Positions 1 to 6,816 are shown, counted from the stretch's first letter. The stretch: 10,845 nt of DNA from Eubacteriales bacterium (GCA_030533315.1 JAUNJL010000079.1:1-10845), one strand, 5' to 3'. A program made the numbers and translations. The notes: generated from the letters alone by a model not told the origin.

Positions 1-85
1 TGATCCGAAGGGTCCTTCGTATCTCCTTGGGGATCACCACGCGCCCCAGATCGTCGATTCTGCGGACAATTCCCGTTGCTTTCAT
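1..85 (-). CDS. spoVT: SpoVT, AbrB-family stage V sporulation transcription factor (N-terminal fragment)
   Basis: Only the first 28 codons are in the window; the gene continues past the left edge. The translation begins MKATGIVRRIDDLGRVVIPK and continues EIRRTLRI. This is the swapped-hairpin DNA-binding domain of the AbrB/SpoVT family, and from memory it matches the start of Bacillus SpoVT rather than AbrB, which begins MKSTGIVRKVDELG. SpoVT is a DNA-binding regulator of late forespore (sigma-G-dependent) genes. The start is fixed by an AAGGAGG ribosome binding site a few bases upstream of the ATG at 85. The C-terminal GAF-like domain that separates SpoVT from shorter AbrB paralogues is out of view, so a SpoVT-like AbrB paralogue cannot be excluded. 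Confidence 0.85.
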   Translation of the reverse strand, partial: MKATGIVRRIDDLGRVVIPKEIRRTLRI

Positions 86-232
86 AAAGCCTCCTTATCT
101 GGAAGAAGGAAAAATCTTCCATTTTTCAGTGTTAGAAGTTGTACTGTTGTGGTCCACTCCATGACGCAAAGCAGGCTCTTGCCTCCGCTTTTCTCCATGT
201 CCATGGGCCCTTTTGTTATGCAGCCATCCCGC

Positions 233-255
233 TCCCGGACAAGGCCGGGATTTTT
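233..255 (+). terminator. Orphan intrinsic terminator, rightward
   Basis: TCCCGG (233-238), a 6-base loop, CCGGGA (245-250), then five T (251-255) on the plus strand. Both flanking genes lie on the minus strand, where the hairpin has no T-run. If functional, it ends an unannotated plus-strand transcript arising in the spacer upstream of spoVT or from readthrough out of spoVT's antisense strand. It could instead be only a leader hairpin of the spoVT mRNA. Confidence 0.4.
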
Positions 256-343
256 CGGGCAGTCATACCTTTTCAGTACTTCTAGTATCTGTAAAATGAA
301 AGATTGTATTCACAAAAAGTGACGATAATTCTCTTTCCTCTGC

Positions 344-745
344 CTATGCCTTTTCTTCTTTTTGTCCGTTTTTTTCCTCTTCATGGATTTTTTTCCGCTG
401 TTTCGTCAGATCGCAGTACTGTTCCGTGAGAAAGCCGTAGGAAACCAGCATGTGGTAAACGGACCTTTGAGCCGGCGTCATGGCCATTCCCACCGTGGAA
501 TTATAATCTGTCAGCACGCAGCCCGTCTTTTCGATGAGCCAAAACAAAGGAGAGTCATCCTCCGGGATCCTTTTCCAAATGTCGTCCTCCGTACAGGAGT
601 CACTCTCCTTTAGTATCTCCATCAATGTTTCCAGATGTCCCTCATTTTCGATCAGCCGATAATCTCCGTCCGGCATAATGACTCCGTCGGAAAAATTCGG
701 ATCCTTTATTTTCATTTCTTCCAAAAGCTTCCTGGTCAGCTCCAT
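344..745 (-). CDS. Uncharacterised 133-residue acidic cytosolic protein
   Basis: I do not recognise this protein. It has no signal peptide, membrane segment or cysteine-pair metal site. It opens with a charged helix-like stretch (MELTRKLLEEMKIKDPNF), has a D/E-rich middle (about residues 40-65, with LKESDSCTEDDIWKRIPEDD) and ends in a Lys/Glu-rich tail (about residues 115-133). The start is supported by a GGGAGG ribosome binding site about 5 bases before the ATG at 745. It stands alone: spoVT lies downstream on the same strand after a 258-base spacer, and the hemolysin III-like gene is divergent. No clear terminator follows it, so some readthrough toward spoVT is possible. Codon use resembles the neighbours. 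That it is a real gene rests on the RBS, length and position; function is unknown. Confidence 0.75.
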   Translation of the reverse strand: MELTRKLLEEMKIKDPNFSDGVIMPDGDYRLIENEGHLETLMEILKESDSCTEDDIWKRIPEDDSPLFWLIEKTGCVLTDYNSTVGMAMTPAQRSVYHMLVSYGFLTEQYCDLTKQRKKIHEEEKNGQKEEKA

Positions 746-820
746 AAAACCTCCCGCCTTTTGCAGATTCCCCTGCCTTTTTTATAACTGCCTCCACTGT
801 CACACATTTTATCATCTATT

Positions 821-856
821 TTCTAAAAAATCTATAAAATCCCTTGCATTTTAGAA
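821..856. promoter_or_regulatory. Inverted repeat TTCTAAAA-N20-TTTTAGAA at the divergent promoter region
   Basis: A perfect 8-base inverted repeat, TTCTAAAA at 821-828 and TTTTAGAA at 849-856. The right arm begins at the last base of the -35 hexamer and runs into the -35/-10 spacer of the promoter for the hemolysin III-like gene. A regulator bound here could affect that gene and the divergent 133-residue gene. The region is AT-rich, so chance is a real alternative. Confidence 0.3.
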
Positions 857-871
857 TAATCGTGTTATAGT
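844..871 (+). promoter_or_regulatory. Sigma-A-type promoter of the hemolysin III-like gene
   Basis: TTGCAT at 844-849 and TATAGT at 866-871, separated by 16 bases. It lies about 75 bases upstream of the start codon at 946. Each hexamer has one or two departures from TTGACA/TATAAT. Confidence 0.6.
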
Positions 872-945
872 ATTCATATACTTTATATGTAGTTTTCATT
901 ACTATGTTATTCGGTTTTCAACAACCATACAGGAGGATGTCTGAT

Positions 946-1608
946 ATGAAACTAAAATTAAAAGATCCCGGAAGCGCCATCACACATGGCATTGCTCTTC
1001 TTCTCGCCGCGGCGGGGGCGGCTCCCCTGCTGATCCGCTCTGCCGGCTGGACCGACCATCTGCACACAGCCGCCCTGAGCATCTTTATTCTGACCATGAT
1101 CCTGCTTTATGCGGCCAGCACCATCTATCATTCCGTGGATTCCACGGAGAAGGTGAACCGGCGTCTGCGAAAGATCGACCATATGATGATCTTTATCATG
1201 ATCGCCGGCAGCTACACCCCCGTGTGCCTGATCGTTCTCCACAACACCATCGGATATGCCCTCTGCGCCCTTGTGTGGGCCACCGCCATCCTGGGGATCG
1301 TCTTCAAGGCCTTCTGGGTAACGTGCCCCAAATGGGTCTCCTCCCTCCTTTACATTGGGATGGGATGGCTCTGTGTGCTGGCCTTCGTCCCCATTTTTCA
1401 CTCTCTTCCCAGAGCCGGTTTTGGGTGGCTTCTGGCCGGGGGCATCATTTACACCATTGGCGGCGTGATCTATGCCCTGAAGCTTCCCATTTTTAATTCC
1501 CGCCATAAAAACTTCGGCTCCCATGAGGTTTTCCATGTTTTCGTCATGCTGGGAAGCATTTGTCATTTCATTGTGATGTACTTCTTCGTGGCCAATATGC
1601 CCGTATAA
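946..1608 (+). CDS. Hemolysin III / PAQR-family integral membrane protein (YqfA type)
   Basis: Predicted 220-residue multi-pass membrane protein. Family hallmarks are visible: S58-x-x-x-H62 (STIYH) at the end of the second hydrophobic segment, D78-H79 in RKIDHMM, and HEVFH at 193-197 with H207 further on. These are the conserved metal-site residues of the hemolysin III/PAQR superfamily. About seven hydrophobic segments are present, as expected. Members are called hemolysins from one Bacillus cereus protein; a hydrolase or receptor-like membrane role is more likely, and the substrate is unknown. An in-frame ATG at 904 exists, but AGGAGG at 931-936 sits 9 bases before the ATG at 946, which gives the family's usual MKLKLKDPGSAITHG start and length. 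It is monocistronic, with its own promoter and a strong terminator. Confidence 0.9.
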   Translation: MKLKLKDPGSAITHGIALLLAAAGAAPLLIRSAGWTDHLHTAALSIFILTMILLYAASTIYHSVDSTEKVNRRLRKIDHMMIFIMIAGSYTPVCLIVLHNTIGYALCALVWATAILGIVFKAFWVTCPKWVSSLLYIGMGWLCVLAFVPIFHSLPRAGFGWLLAGGIIYTIGGVIYALKLPIFNSRHKNFGSHEVFHVFVMLGSICHFIVMYFFVANMPV

Positions 1609-1620
1609 CGATCTTCATCT

Positions 1621-1656
1621 CAGGACCGGGACCTCTCGTCTCCCGGTCCTGTTTTT
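1621..1656 (+). terminator. Intrinsic terminator of the hemolysin III-like gene
   Basis: Perfect 11-base stem CAGGACCGGGA (1621-1631) and TCCCGGTCCTG (1641-1651) with a 9-base loop, then five T. It starts 12 bases after the stop codon. The minus strand lacks a T-run, so it does not serve the convergent GIY-YIG gene. Confidence 0.9.
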
Positions 1657-1685
1657 GTCCTCCAAGCCTCCCATGGATCAAGCCT

Positions 1686-1970
1686 TCATGTACCAAAATC
1701 CTCCGCAGCCAAAATACCGGCACCGTCGCCAAAGTCCATCAGCGACAGCTTTTCCTTCCTGGTCAGCTGCTTGATGGCGTATTCCCGGCGCATGGCCTCC
1801 TCCTTCGTCCGGTAACCCTCATAGTATACCAGCTTCACCGGGCGCTTCGTCCTGGTGTACCTGGCCCCGCCCTTTCCCCCGTTATGTGCCCGCAAACGCT
1901 TTTCCAGACAGTTTGTCCACCCTGTATACAGCGTTTTATCCGCACACTGTACCATGTAAGTGTAATTCAT
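1686..1970 (-). CDS. GIY-YIG nuclease-fold protein, UPF0213/YhbQ-like family
   Basis: A 94-residue single-domain protein. The GIY-like strand is YTYMVQC (3-9), the YIG-like element is LYTGWT (14-19), a conserved Arg lies in KRLRAHN (24-30), and KEEAMRREYAIKQL (56-69) supplies the helix with the expected catalytic or metal-binding Glu. RTKRPVKLVYYE (40-51) is also typical. Stand-alone UPF0213 proteins have the GIY-YIG nuclease fold, and a DNA nuclease or repair role is proposed, but the cell function here is not known. The frame stays open to 2030, but the family always begins MNYTY, and AAAGGAGA lies about 10 bases upstream of the ATG at 1970. It converges on the hemolysin III-like gene and follows the sucrose operon on the same strand. 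Confidence 0.88.
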   Translation of the reverse strand: MNYTYMVQCADKTLYTGWTNCLEKRLRAHNGGKGGARYTRTKRPVKLVYYEGYRTKEEAMRREYAIKQLTRKEKLSLMDFGDGAGILAAEDFGT

Positions 1971-2044
1971 TTCATTCCTTCTCCTTTGTGCCCATCTATG
2001 TAAAGGAACACTACGCCTGCGGCACAGCATCCCTTATCTCTATT

Positions 2045-2109
2045 AAAAAGCAACCGGCCAAAACAGGTACCTCGTCAGAAGAAAAAAGCAGGAATGGAAC
2101 GCCGGCTGC
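2045..2109 (-). terminator. Possible long-loop terminator after scrB
   Basis: On the minus strand, GCAGCCGGC (2109-2101) can pair with GCCGGTTGC (2058-2050) over 9 bases including one G:U, followed by five T (2049-2045). The loop is about 42 bases, long for an intrinsic terminator. It is the best terminator-like element between scrB and the GIY-YIG gene. Without it the sucrose mRNA could run into the GIY-YIG gene. Confidence 0.35.
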
Positions 2110-2117
2110 GTGTTTTT

Positions 2118-2135
2118 CTCTTTTACCTAAAAGAG
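2118..2135. repeat. Palindrome CTCTTTTA-CC-TAAAAGAG
   Basis: A perfect 8-base inverted repeat with a 2-base centre, about 86 bases after the scrB stop codon. No T-run follows it on either strand, so it is not a terminator. It could be an mRNA 3'-end stabilising hairpin or an operator for the GIY-YIG gene. Confidence 0.35.
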
Positions 2136-2220
2136 TCTGCCAATCCTCCACCTGCTTTATTATACGTGCCGATCTGATTTTTGTGAATCCTGTTTGTGAC
2201 TTCTCTTTTTGTCTGCTGCC

Positions 2221-3669
2221 TCACCTCTGCCTTTTTGTAAGCCTCATGGGAGCCATCTCCCACACATTTCCCTCATATCCCTCTGCCTCTATCTGGATCA
2301 TGCGCTCCGCAGCCTTCGGATAATACCTTGTGGAAAAAACAACCTCCCCATGGTTCAGATAAATCTCCGCAGCCGAGGTATCTGCCAGAATGCGCACACT
2401 GTCCACGCAGCCGGAGGGTATCCGGGCCTTTCTCCTTTTCCGCCCTCCTCCGGCCTCCTGGGAAAGCCTCAGAACCGCCACATCATCCTGGTAATCCAAA
2501 AACAGCTCCTCCCCTATGGAGATCCCCCCGCAGCCTCCCTTTAAGGAAAGCTCCAGGTCAAAGGGGCCTCTCACCCTCGCTGGGCGATCCCTTAGCCCCG
2601 TCCCCTTCCTCCGAAGCTTCTCCAGCTCTCTTACCGGATACTGGCAGATCCCACTCTTTCCAAGCCTCAGCTCTCTGGGAACCGTCATACAATGCTGCCA
2701 GCCCTCCTCCAGGGTAGGATTCTGATACTCCTCCTCCTCGGCCGGCATCCCCATCCATGCCATCAGAAGCCGCCTGCCCTTTTTATCCTGGAAGGTCTGG
2801 GGCGCATAAAAATCAAACCCCATGTCCCACTCCTGAAAATTCCAGGGGATCTCCTCCCTGGCCTCCCAGTCCTTTTCCAGAAAAAAATAACCGGACTGAT
2901 AAAGATTCTGAAAGCGAAATTCCTCACGGGAAAGTCCCTGAGGGGAAACAGACAGCACGGCCTGTCCTTCCAAAACGAAAAAATCCGGGCATTCCCACAT
3001 GTACCCAAAAGGCTCCCTCGTAGTCATTTCCCGCCGAAACCGCCAGCTCACGGGGCTTTCCCCCTCGTACAAAAGAGCGGCTCCCCGATCCTCCGCTGTC
3101 CTTCCCCCCAGGAGCATCCTCCAGCGCCCGTCCTCTCTCCAAACCTTGGGATCCCGGATATGGCACGTATAGCCCTCTGGATAATCCTTCGCCTGAAGAA
3201 CGGCCCTTTTGGGGCCAAACCGGATCCCGTCCTGGCTTTTCACATAAATGGTGCTGCTCTTTCTGCCCTCATGGACATAGTCATAATTCCCGTCCTCCAG
3301 CTTCACGTTCCCCGTATAAAATACGTGAAGCTCTCCTTCCCATTCCAAGGCGGAGCCGGAGTAGGTCCCGTGACAGTCCATGGGTCCGTCTGGAAACAGG
3401 GCCACTCCCTCATAACGCCAGTCCAACTGGTCCTCACTGCTGTAATGACCCCAAAACTTCAGACCTCCCTTTGCCGTAAGGGGAGAATATTGGAAAAACA
3501 CATGATACCTTCCCTCATAAAAGCAGAGCCCGTTGGGGTCGTTCATCCACCCCGACGGCGGCATCAGATGGTGGGTGAGGCGATAGCCGCTAAGGACAGG
3601 CTCCGCTGAGAAAAACAGGTCCTCCCTTTTTTGGATCTCCTCCTGAAAAGCCATACGAAGTACATTCAT
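2221..3669 (-). CDS. scrB: Sucrose-6-phosphate hydrolase (GH32 family)
   Basis: Cytosolic enzyme predicted to hydrolyse sucrose-6-phosphate from the PTS to glucose-6-phosphate and fructose. The 482 residues have the usual ScrB length. GH32 motifs in order: WMNDPNG (41-47, nucleophile D44), FQYSP (59-63), RDP (172-174, transition-state Asp D173) and ECPD (226-229, acid/base E226). The five-bladed propeller fills roughly residues 30-330, with a C-terminal beta-sandwich after it. No signal peptide, consistent with an intracellular phospho-sugar substrate. The ATG overlaps the scrA stop in an ATGA, so translation is probably coupled; a GGAG lies about 11 bases upstream inside scrA. A later in-frame Met at codon 6 has no better RBS. 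All three catalytic residues are present. Confidence 0.96.
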   Translation of the reverse strand: MNVLRMAFQEEIQKREDLFFSAEPVLSGYRLTHHLMPPSGWMNDPNGLCFYEGRYHVFFQYSPLTAKGGLKFWGHYSSEDQLDWRYEGVALFPDGPMDCHGTYSGSALEWEGELHVFYTGNVKLEDGNYDYVHEGRKSSTIYVKSQDGIRFGPKRAVLQAKDYPEGYTCHIRDPKVWREDGRWRMLLGGRTAEDRGAALLYEGESPVSWRFRREMTTREPFGYMWECPDFFVLEGQAVLSVSPQGLSREEFRFQNLYQSGYFFLEKDWEAREEIPWNFQEWDMGFDFYAPQTFQDKKGRRLLMAWMGMPAEEEEYQNPTLEEGWQHCMTVPRELRLGKSGICQYPVRELEKLRRKGTGLRDRPARVRGPFDLELSLKGGCGGISIGEELFLDYQDDVAVLRLSQEAGGGRKRRKARIPSGCVDSVRILADTSAAEIYLNHGEVVFSTRYYPKAAERMIQIEAEGYEGNVWEMAPMRLTKRQR

Positions 3670-5588
3670 CCTTCTTTCATCTCCAATATCAGATCTTCAA
3701 AGTTCACCGGCCCTTCCCTGACCGGCTCCACCCCCGCAAAGGTGGAGGAATTGGTCACGATGCAGGGGGTAACCGGGTCGTAGCCCTTTTCCCGGATCTT
3801 CTCCAGGTCAAAGACGGCCAGAAGCTGTCCCGTCTTTATCCGCTCCCCATCGTCCACGTGAATGGTAAAACAGCTTCCCTTCAGCTCCACCGTGTTCAGC
3901 CCGACGTGGATCAAAAGCTCCGCCCCATTGTCCGCCAAAATGGCAATGGCGTGCTTTGTGTCAAACACGTTTTCCACCACCCCGTCACAGGGCGCCCTGA
4001 CCTCTCCCAGCTCTGGAATGACTGCAATCCCCTTTCCCAACACCTCCGAGGCAAAGGTCTCATCTCTCACTCTCTTCAAAGGAATGGCCTCCCCCTTGAG
4101 AGGACTGTTGAAAAACCAGGTCCTGCCAGGCCTGTCTGACCGGAGCACGTCCTCCATGCTCTCTGCCTCCGGTCCCTTTTTCCTGTCCTTATTCTTTTTC
4201 TCGTTCTTCTCCGGCCTGTAGCCCAAAAGCCAGGTCAGGACAAAGGCCGTTCCAAAAGAAATCGCAAACATCAGGATGTAGGTGATGGGAGTGTTCAGGC
4301 ATAAAAGGATCCCAAAAATTCCCGTCACCCCTGTTCCCGTCGCCCCAAGCCCCGTGACGGAGGCAAAAAGGGCTCCTGCTGCCCCGCCGGCACAGGCCGT
4401 GACAAAGGGCTTTCCAAACCGCAGGTTCACTGCGAAAATAGCCGGCTCCGTAATACCAAGGCAGGCGCTCAGAGCCGAGGGCACCGCCATGGAGCGCACC
4501 TTTGGATCCCTCGTCTTAAATGCCACCGCAAAGGCGGCCCCTCCCTGGGCCACGTTTGATGCGGAAGCCAAAGGCAGCCAATAGGTTGCACCAAATTTTG
4601 CAATCTGTCCAAGGTCGATGATGGTATACATGTGATGGACACCCGCCACCACCGTGGGTGCGTAAAAAGCGCCCATCAAAAAGCTGCCGATACCAAAGGG
4701 CAGGGCAATGAGCCACTGGATCCCGTCCAAGATCCCATTTTCCACCGTGACGAACACCGGGCCGATGATGGACAGAGTCAGATATCCCGTGACAAACACA
4801 CTGACCAGCGGAGTCACGAACAGATCCAGCATGGCGGGAACCACCTTGTGCAGAAGCTTTTCCAGCTTTGCCAGCACCCACACCGCAATGATCACGGGGA
4901 TCACATGGCCCTGGTAGCCCACCATGTCAATGGAATACAGTCCGAACCACACCTTCTGGGTGGCCTGTACCCCCTCCGTGGCCACCGTCCACGCATTCTG
5001 CAGGCTGGGATGTATCATGATCATACCGATCACGGCTCCCAGATAGGGGTTCGCCCCAAATACCTTTGCCCCGCTGTAGGCGATGAGGATGGGGAGAAAG
5101 GTGTAGGCCGTGTTGCTGAAGATCTGAGAGAATGTATAGATAGAGCTGCTGGTATCCAGGCTTACAAACCCGTTGTTCACCATGAAATTCAGAGCCTCCA
5201 TAATTCCCATAAGGAAGCCGCTGGCCACGATGGCGGGAATGATGGGCACGAAAATATCTCCCAAAACCTTGATCAGCCGCTTCAGGGGATTGGCCCTGGA
5301 AACAGCCTGGGCCTTCAGCTCCTCCTTCGTGCTCTCCGTGATCCCGGCAAGCTTGATAAATTCCTCGCAAACCTTATTCACCACACCGGTTCCCAAGACG
5401 ATCTGCATCTGTCCCTGGGCGAAAAAAACACCGCTGACCCCCGGGATATTTTCCACGTATTCCCTGTCCGCCTTTTCATTATCCGCAATGACAAGCCGCA
5501 GACGGGTGGCACAGTGGGCCGCGGAAATGATATTCTCCTTTTTTCCCACGTGCTCATATATTTCCTTCGCTGTCTTTTTATAGTCCAT
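3666..5588 (-). CDS. scrA: PTS sucrose transporter, fused IIB-IIC-IIA
   Basis: A 640-residue permease that imports and phosphorylates sucrose. IIB (about 1-85) has C26 in AAHCATRLRLV, the phosphorylated cysteine. IIC (about 100-460) is a multi-pass Glc-family channel with GITEP at 378-382. A charged linker (about 460-515, rich in K/E/R) leads to a complete IIA-Glc-like domain with H546 (TKH) and the phosphoacceptor H561 (LLIHVGLNTVEL). It should therefore need only EI and HPr. The frame stays open up to 5714, but MDYKKTAKEIYEHVG is the family start and a GGAG lies 9 bases before the ATG at 5588. Sucrose rather than trehalose or beta-glucoside specificity rests on the IIB/IIC resemblance and the adjacent scrB. 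Its start is 232 bases beyond the scrR stop, with a terminator between. Confidence 0.95.
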   Translation of the reverse strand: MDYKKTAKEIYEHVGKKENIISAAHCATRLRLVIADNEKADREYVENIPGVSGVFFAQGQMQIVLGTGVVNKVCEEFIKLAGITESTKEELKAQAVSRANPLKRLIKVLGDIFVPIIPAIVASGFLMGIMEALNFMVNNGFVSLDTSSSIYTFSQIFSNTAYTFLPILIAYSGAKVFGANPYLGAVIGMIMIHPSLQNAWTVATEGVQATQKVWFGLYSIDMVGYQGHVIPVIIAVWVLAKLEKLLHKVVPAMLDLFVTPLVSVFVTGYLTLSIIGPVFVTVENGILDGIQWLIALPFGIGSFLMGAFYAPTVVAGVHHMYTIIDLGQIAKFGATYWLPLASASNVAQGGAAFAVAFKTRDPKVRSMAVPSALSACLGITEPAIFAVNLRFGKPFVTACAGGAAGALFASVTGLGATGTGVTGIFGILLCLNTPITYILMFAISFGTAFVLTWLLGYRPEKNEKKNKDRKKGPEAESMEDVLRSDRPGRTWFFNSPLKGEAIPLKRVRDETFASEVLGKGIAVIPELGEVRAPCDGVVENVFDTKHAIAILADNGAELLIHVGLNTVELKGSCFTIHVDDGERIKTGQLLAVFDLEKIREKGYDPVTPCIVTNSSTFAGVEPVREGPVNFEDLILEMKEG

Positions 5589-5727
5589 AGTCCTGTTCTC
5601 CATTTCTCCAGCCTTCTGCCGTTCCTGGAAGGCTTTTTGCAGCTGCAGAGGCAAAACGCTCCTCTTGAGATGTCTCCTTATTCTCTCCAATGGGGCGGAT
5701 TTTATTCCTGCCATCTTCTTTTTTCAT
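5578..5727 (-). CDS. Possible 49-codon leader ORF overlapping the scrA start
   Basis: A frame beginning MKKEDGRNKIRP at 5727 ends in a TAA that overlaps the first codons of scrA by 11 bases, in another frame. A purine-rich GGGG lies shortly before its start. If translated, ribosomes would terminate at the scrA start and could couple translation. The composition is very hydrophilic and it matches nothing I know; it may simply be open by chance. Confidence 0.15.
   Translation of the reverse strand: MKKEDGRNKIRPIGENKETSQEERFASAAAKSLPGTAEGWRNGEQDYGL
5598..5601 (-). promoter_or_regulatory. Ribosome binding site that fixes the scrA start
   Basis: GGAG on the minus strand, 9 bases before the ATG at 5588. 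It overlaps an in-frame upstream ATG at 5603, whose own GGAG lies only 2 bases ahead of it. The 5588 start gives the standard N-terminus of sucrose IIB domains. Confidence 0.6.
5610..5634 (-). promoter_or_regulatory. Hairpin in the scrA leader just before the RBS
   Basis: AGCCTTC and GAAGGCT (5634-5628 and 5616-5610 on the minus strand) form a 7-base stem with an 11-base loop, ending 8 bases before the GGAG of scrA. On the plus strand the same hairpin is followed by TTTT, so it would also look like a weak antisense terminator. Confidence 0.35.
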
Positions 5728-5741
5728 CCATCCCCGTACAC

Positions 5742-5781
5742 AAAAAAACCGGAAAACACTTTTGAAAATGCGCTTTCCGGT
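5742..5781 (-). terminator. Intrinsic terminator between scrR and scrA
   Basis: On the minus strand a 34-base hairpin (5781-5748) pairs ACCGGAAA with TTTTCCGGT, then extends through two G:U and two more pairs. It is followed by a run of at least six T (5747-5742). The plus strand shows no T-run. It lies about 40 bases after the scrR stop and about 150 bases before scrA, so it separates regulator from transporter or acts as a control point. Confidence 0.85.
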
Positions 5782-5820
5782 CATGCCTTCACAGAAGCTG
5801 AGGACTAAAAGACCATCTCC

Positions 5821-6816
5821 CTATTCCGCTCCTTTTTCCCTGTGTGAGCCTCGAAGAACAAGCTCGCAGCCCATCTTGATCTCCTTATGAACTCCCTCTG
5901 GGTAAGCGATCAGCTCCGCCAAAAGCTTTGCCGCTTCAATCCCGCTGATCCTGTAGGAGAAGCGAATCGTGGAAAGCTTCGGCTCCACGATGCTGCCCAG
6001 ATTTCCGTCGCCCATGCCCGCCACCTGCACATCCCTGGGGATCTCAAGGCCTATCTCCTTGATGTAGGCCATAGCGCCCACAGCCATGGTGTCTGTGGCA
6101 CACATGAGGGTATCTATGTCCGGCGTTCTCTCGAACAGCCTTTTTGCCGCATCGTAGCCGGCCTGTATGGAAAAATCTCCCTCCTCCACACAGCCCTTTG
6201 GCAGAGAGATCCGACGCTCTGCAAAAGCGGCCTCCACACCCTTTTTCCTCTGTATCCCCACGGCCTCGTCCTTGCAGGTGATCCCGATGTAGGCAGCCTT
6301 GCGGCCTGTCTCCAAAAGGGTTTCCATCATCATTTGAGCCGCCTGGAAATCATCCTGATAAATGCAGGGGTAGCCCGAAAGCCTTTGTCCCAATATCACG
6401 ATGGGAACCTTATACTCCTTCAGCATCTGCTTATGCTTTTTCGTGAACATGGTGGCAAGAAAGATTACGCCGTCCACCTGGTTGTCCTTAAACAGGGAAA
6501 GATACTTCAGCTCCTCCTCCAGGGAATTGCTGGTGTTTGCAAGGATCATCTGGTAGCCCTGGGCCGTCAGCACGCTGCTGATCCCCTCCACCTCCCGGCT
6601 GATGGTATCCGAATTGATCTTCGGAAGGATCACGCCTACCAGCTTCGTCTTTTTCGTCCTTAACGTCTGTGCCTGGGAGGAAGGCTGATAACCGGTCTCC
6701 TCGATCACCTGACGGATCACAGCCTTTTTTTCCTCGCTGACATAACCATTGTTCAGATAACGGGAAACCGTAGCCCTGGATACTCCCGACAATCTGGCAA
6801 TTTCATTAATATTCAT
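5821..6816 (-). CDS. scrR: LacI-family sucrose operon repressor
   Basis: A 331-residue LacI/GalR repressor. The N-terminal helix-turn-helix is residues 2-21 (NINEIARLSGVSRATVSRYL); the hinge region is YQPSSQAQTLRTKKT (about 44-58), where the usual Arg of the A-R-x-L hinge helix is Gln. A periplasmic-binding-protein-like sugar domain runs from KLVGVILP (about 59) to the C-terminus, with a CATDTMAVGAM segment (about 238-248) and GMGDG (about 268-272). GAGGAG stands about 9 bases before the ATG. It lies first in the sucrose locus, read in the same direction as scrA and scrB but separated from them by a terminator. The likely inducer is sucrose-6-phosphate or fructose, inferred from context only. 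Confidence 0.92.
   Translation of the reverse strand: MNINEIARLSGVSRATVSRYLNNGYVSEEKKAVIRQVIEETGYQPSSQAQTLRTKKTKLVGVILPKINSDTISREVEGISSVLTAQGYQMILANTSNSLEEELKYLSLFKDNQVDGVIFLATMFTKKHKQMLKEYKVPIVILGQRLSGYPCIYQDDFQAAQMMMETLLETGRKAAYIGITCKDEAVGIQRKKGVEAAFAERRISLPKGCVEEGDFSIQAGYDAAKRLFERTPDIDTLMCATDTMAVGAMAYIKEIGLEIPRDVQVAGMGDGNLGSIVEPKLSTIRFSYRISGIEAAKLLAELIAYPEGVHKEIKMGCELVLRGSHREKGAE

Noticed and set aside
200..230. Sigma-G-type promoter for spoVT (TGCATA at 222-217 on the minus strand)
   Set aside because: The -35-like element is good, but no acceptable -10 follows at normal spacing.
904..945. Earlier start for the hemolysin III-like gene
   Set aside because: The AGGAGG at 931-936 is correctly spaced only for 946, and the family N-terminus begins there.
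2692..3609. Plus-strand frame of 305 codons opposite scrB
   Set aside because: Shadow of scrB, with Pro/His/Leu-rich composition and no motif or RBS.
5589..5714. N-terminal extension of scrA by 42 codons (start at 5714)
   Set aside because: The sucrose IIB domain begins at MDYKK, which has a well-spaced GGAG. The extension lacks a usable RBS, resembles no family sequence and overlaps the leader hairpin.
4632..5765. Long plus-strand frame of 377 codons opposite scrA
   Set aside because: It is antisense to a confidently identified transporter, His/Gln-rich in the manner of a shadow frame, and lacks an RBS or recognisable domain.
5742..5820. RAT-type ribonucleic antiterminator site overlapping the scrR terminator
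   Set aside because: I could not match the conserved RAT sequence, and no BglG/SacT-family antiterminator is in the window. The idea survives only as the open question in the scrA promoter finding.
5887..6663. Plus-strand frame of 258 codons opposite scrR
   Set aside because: Antisense shadow of a clear LacI-family gene.
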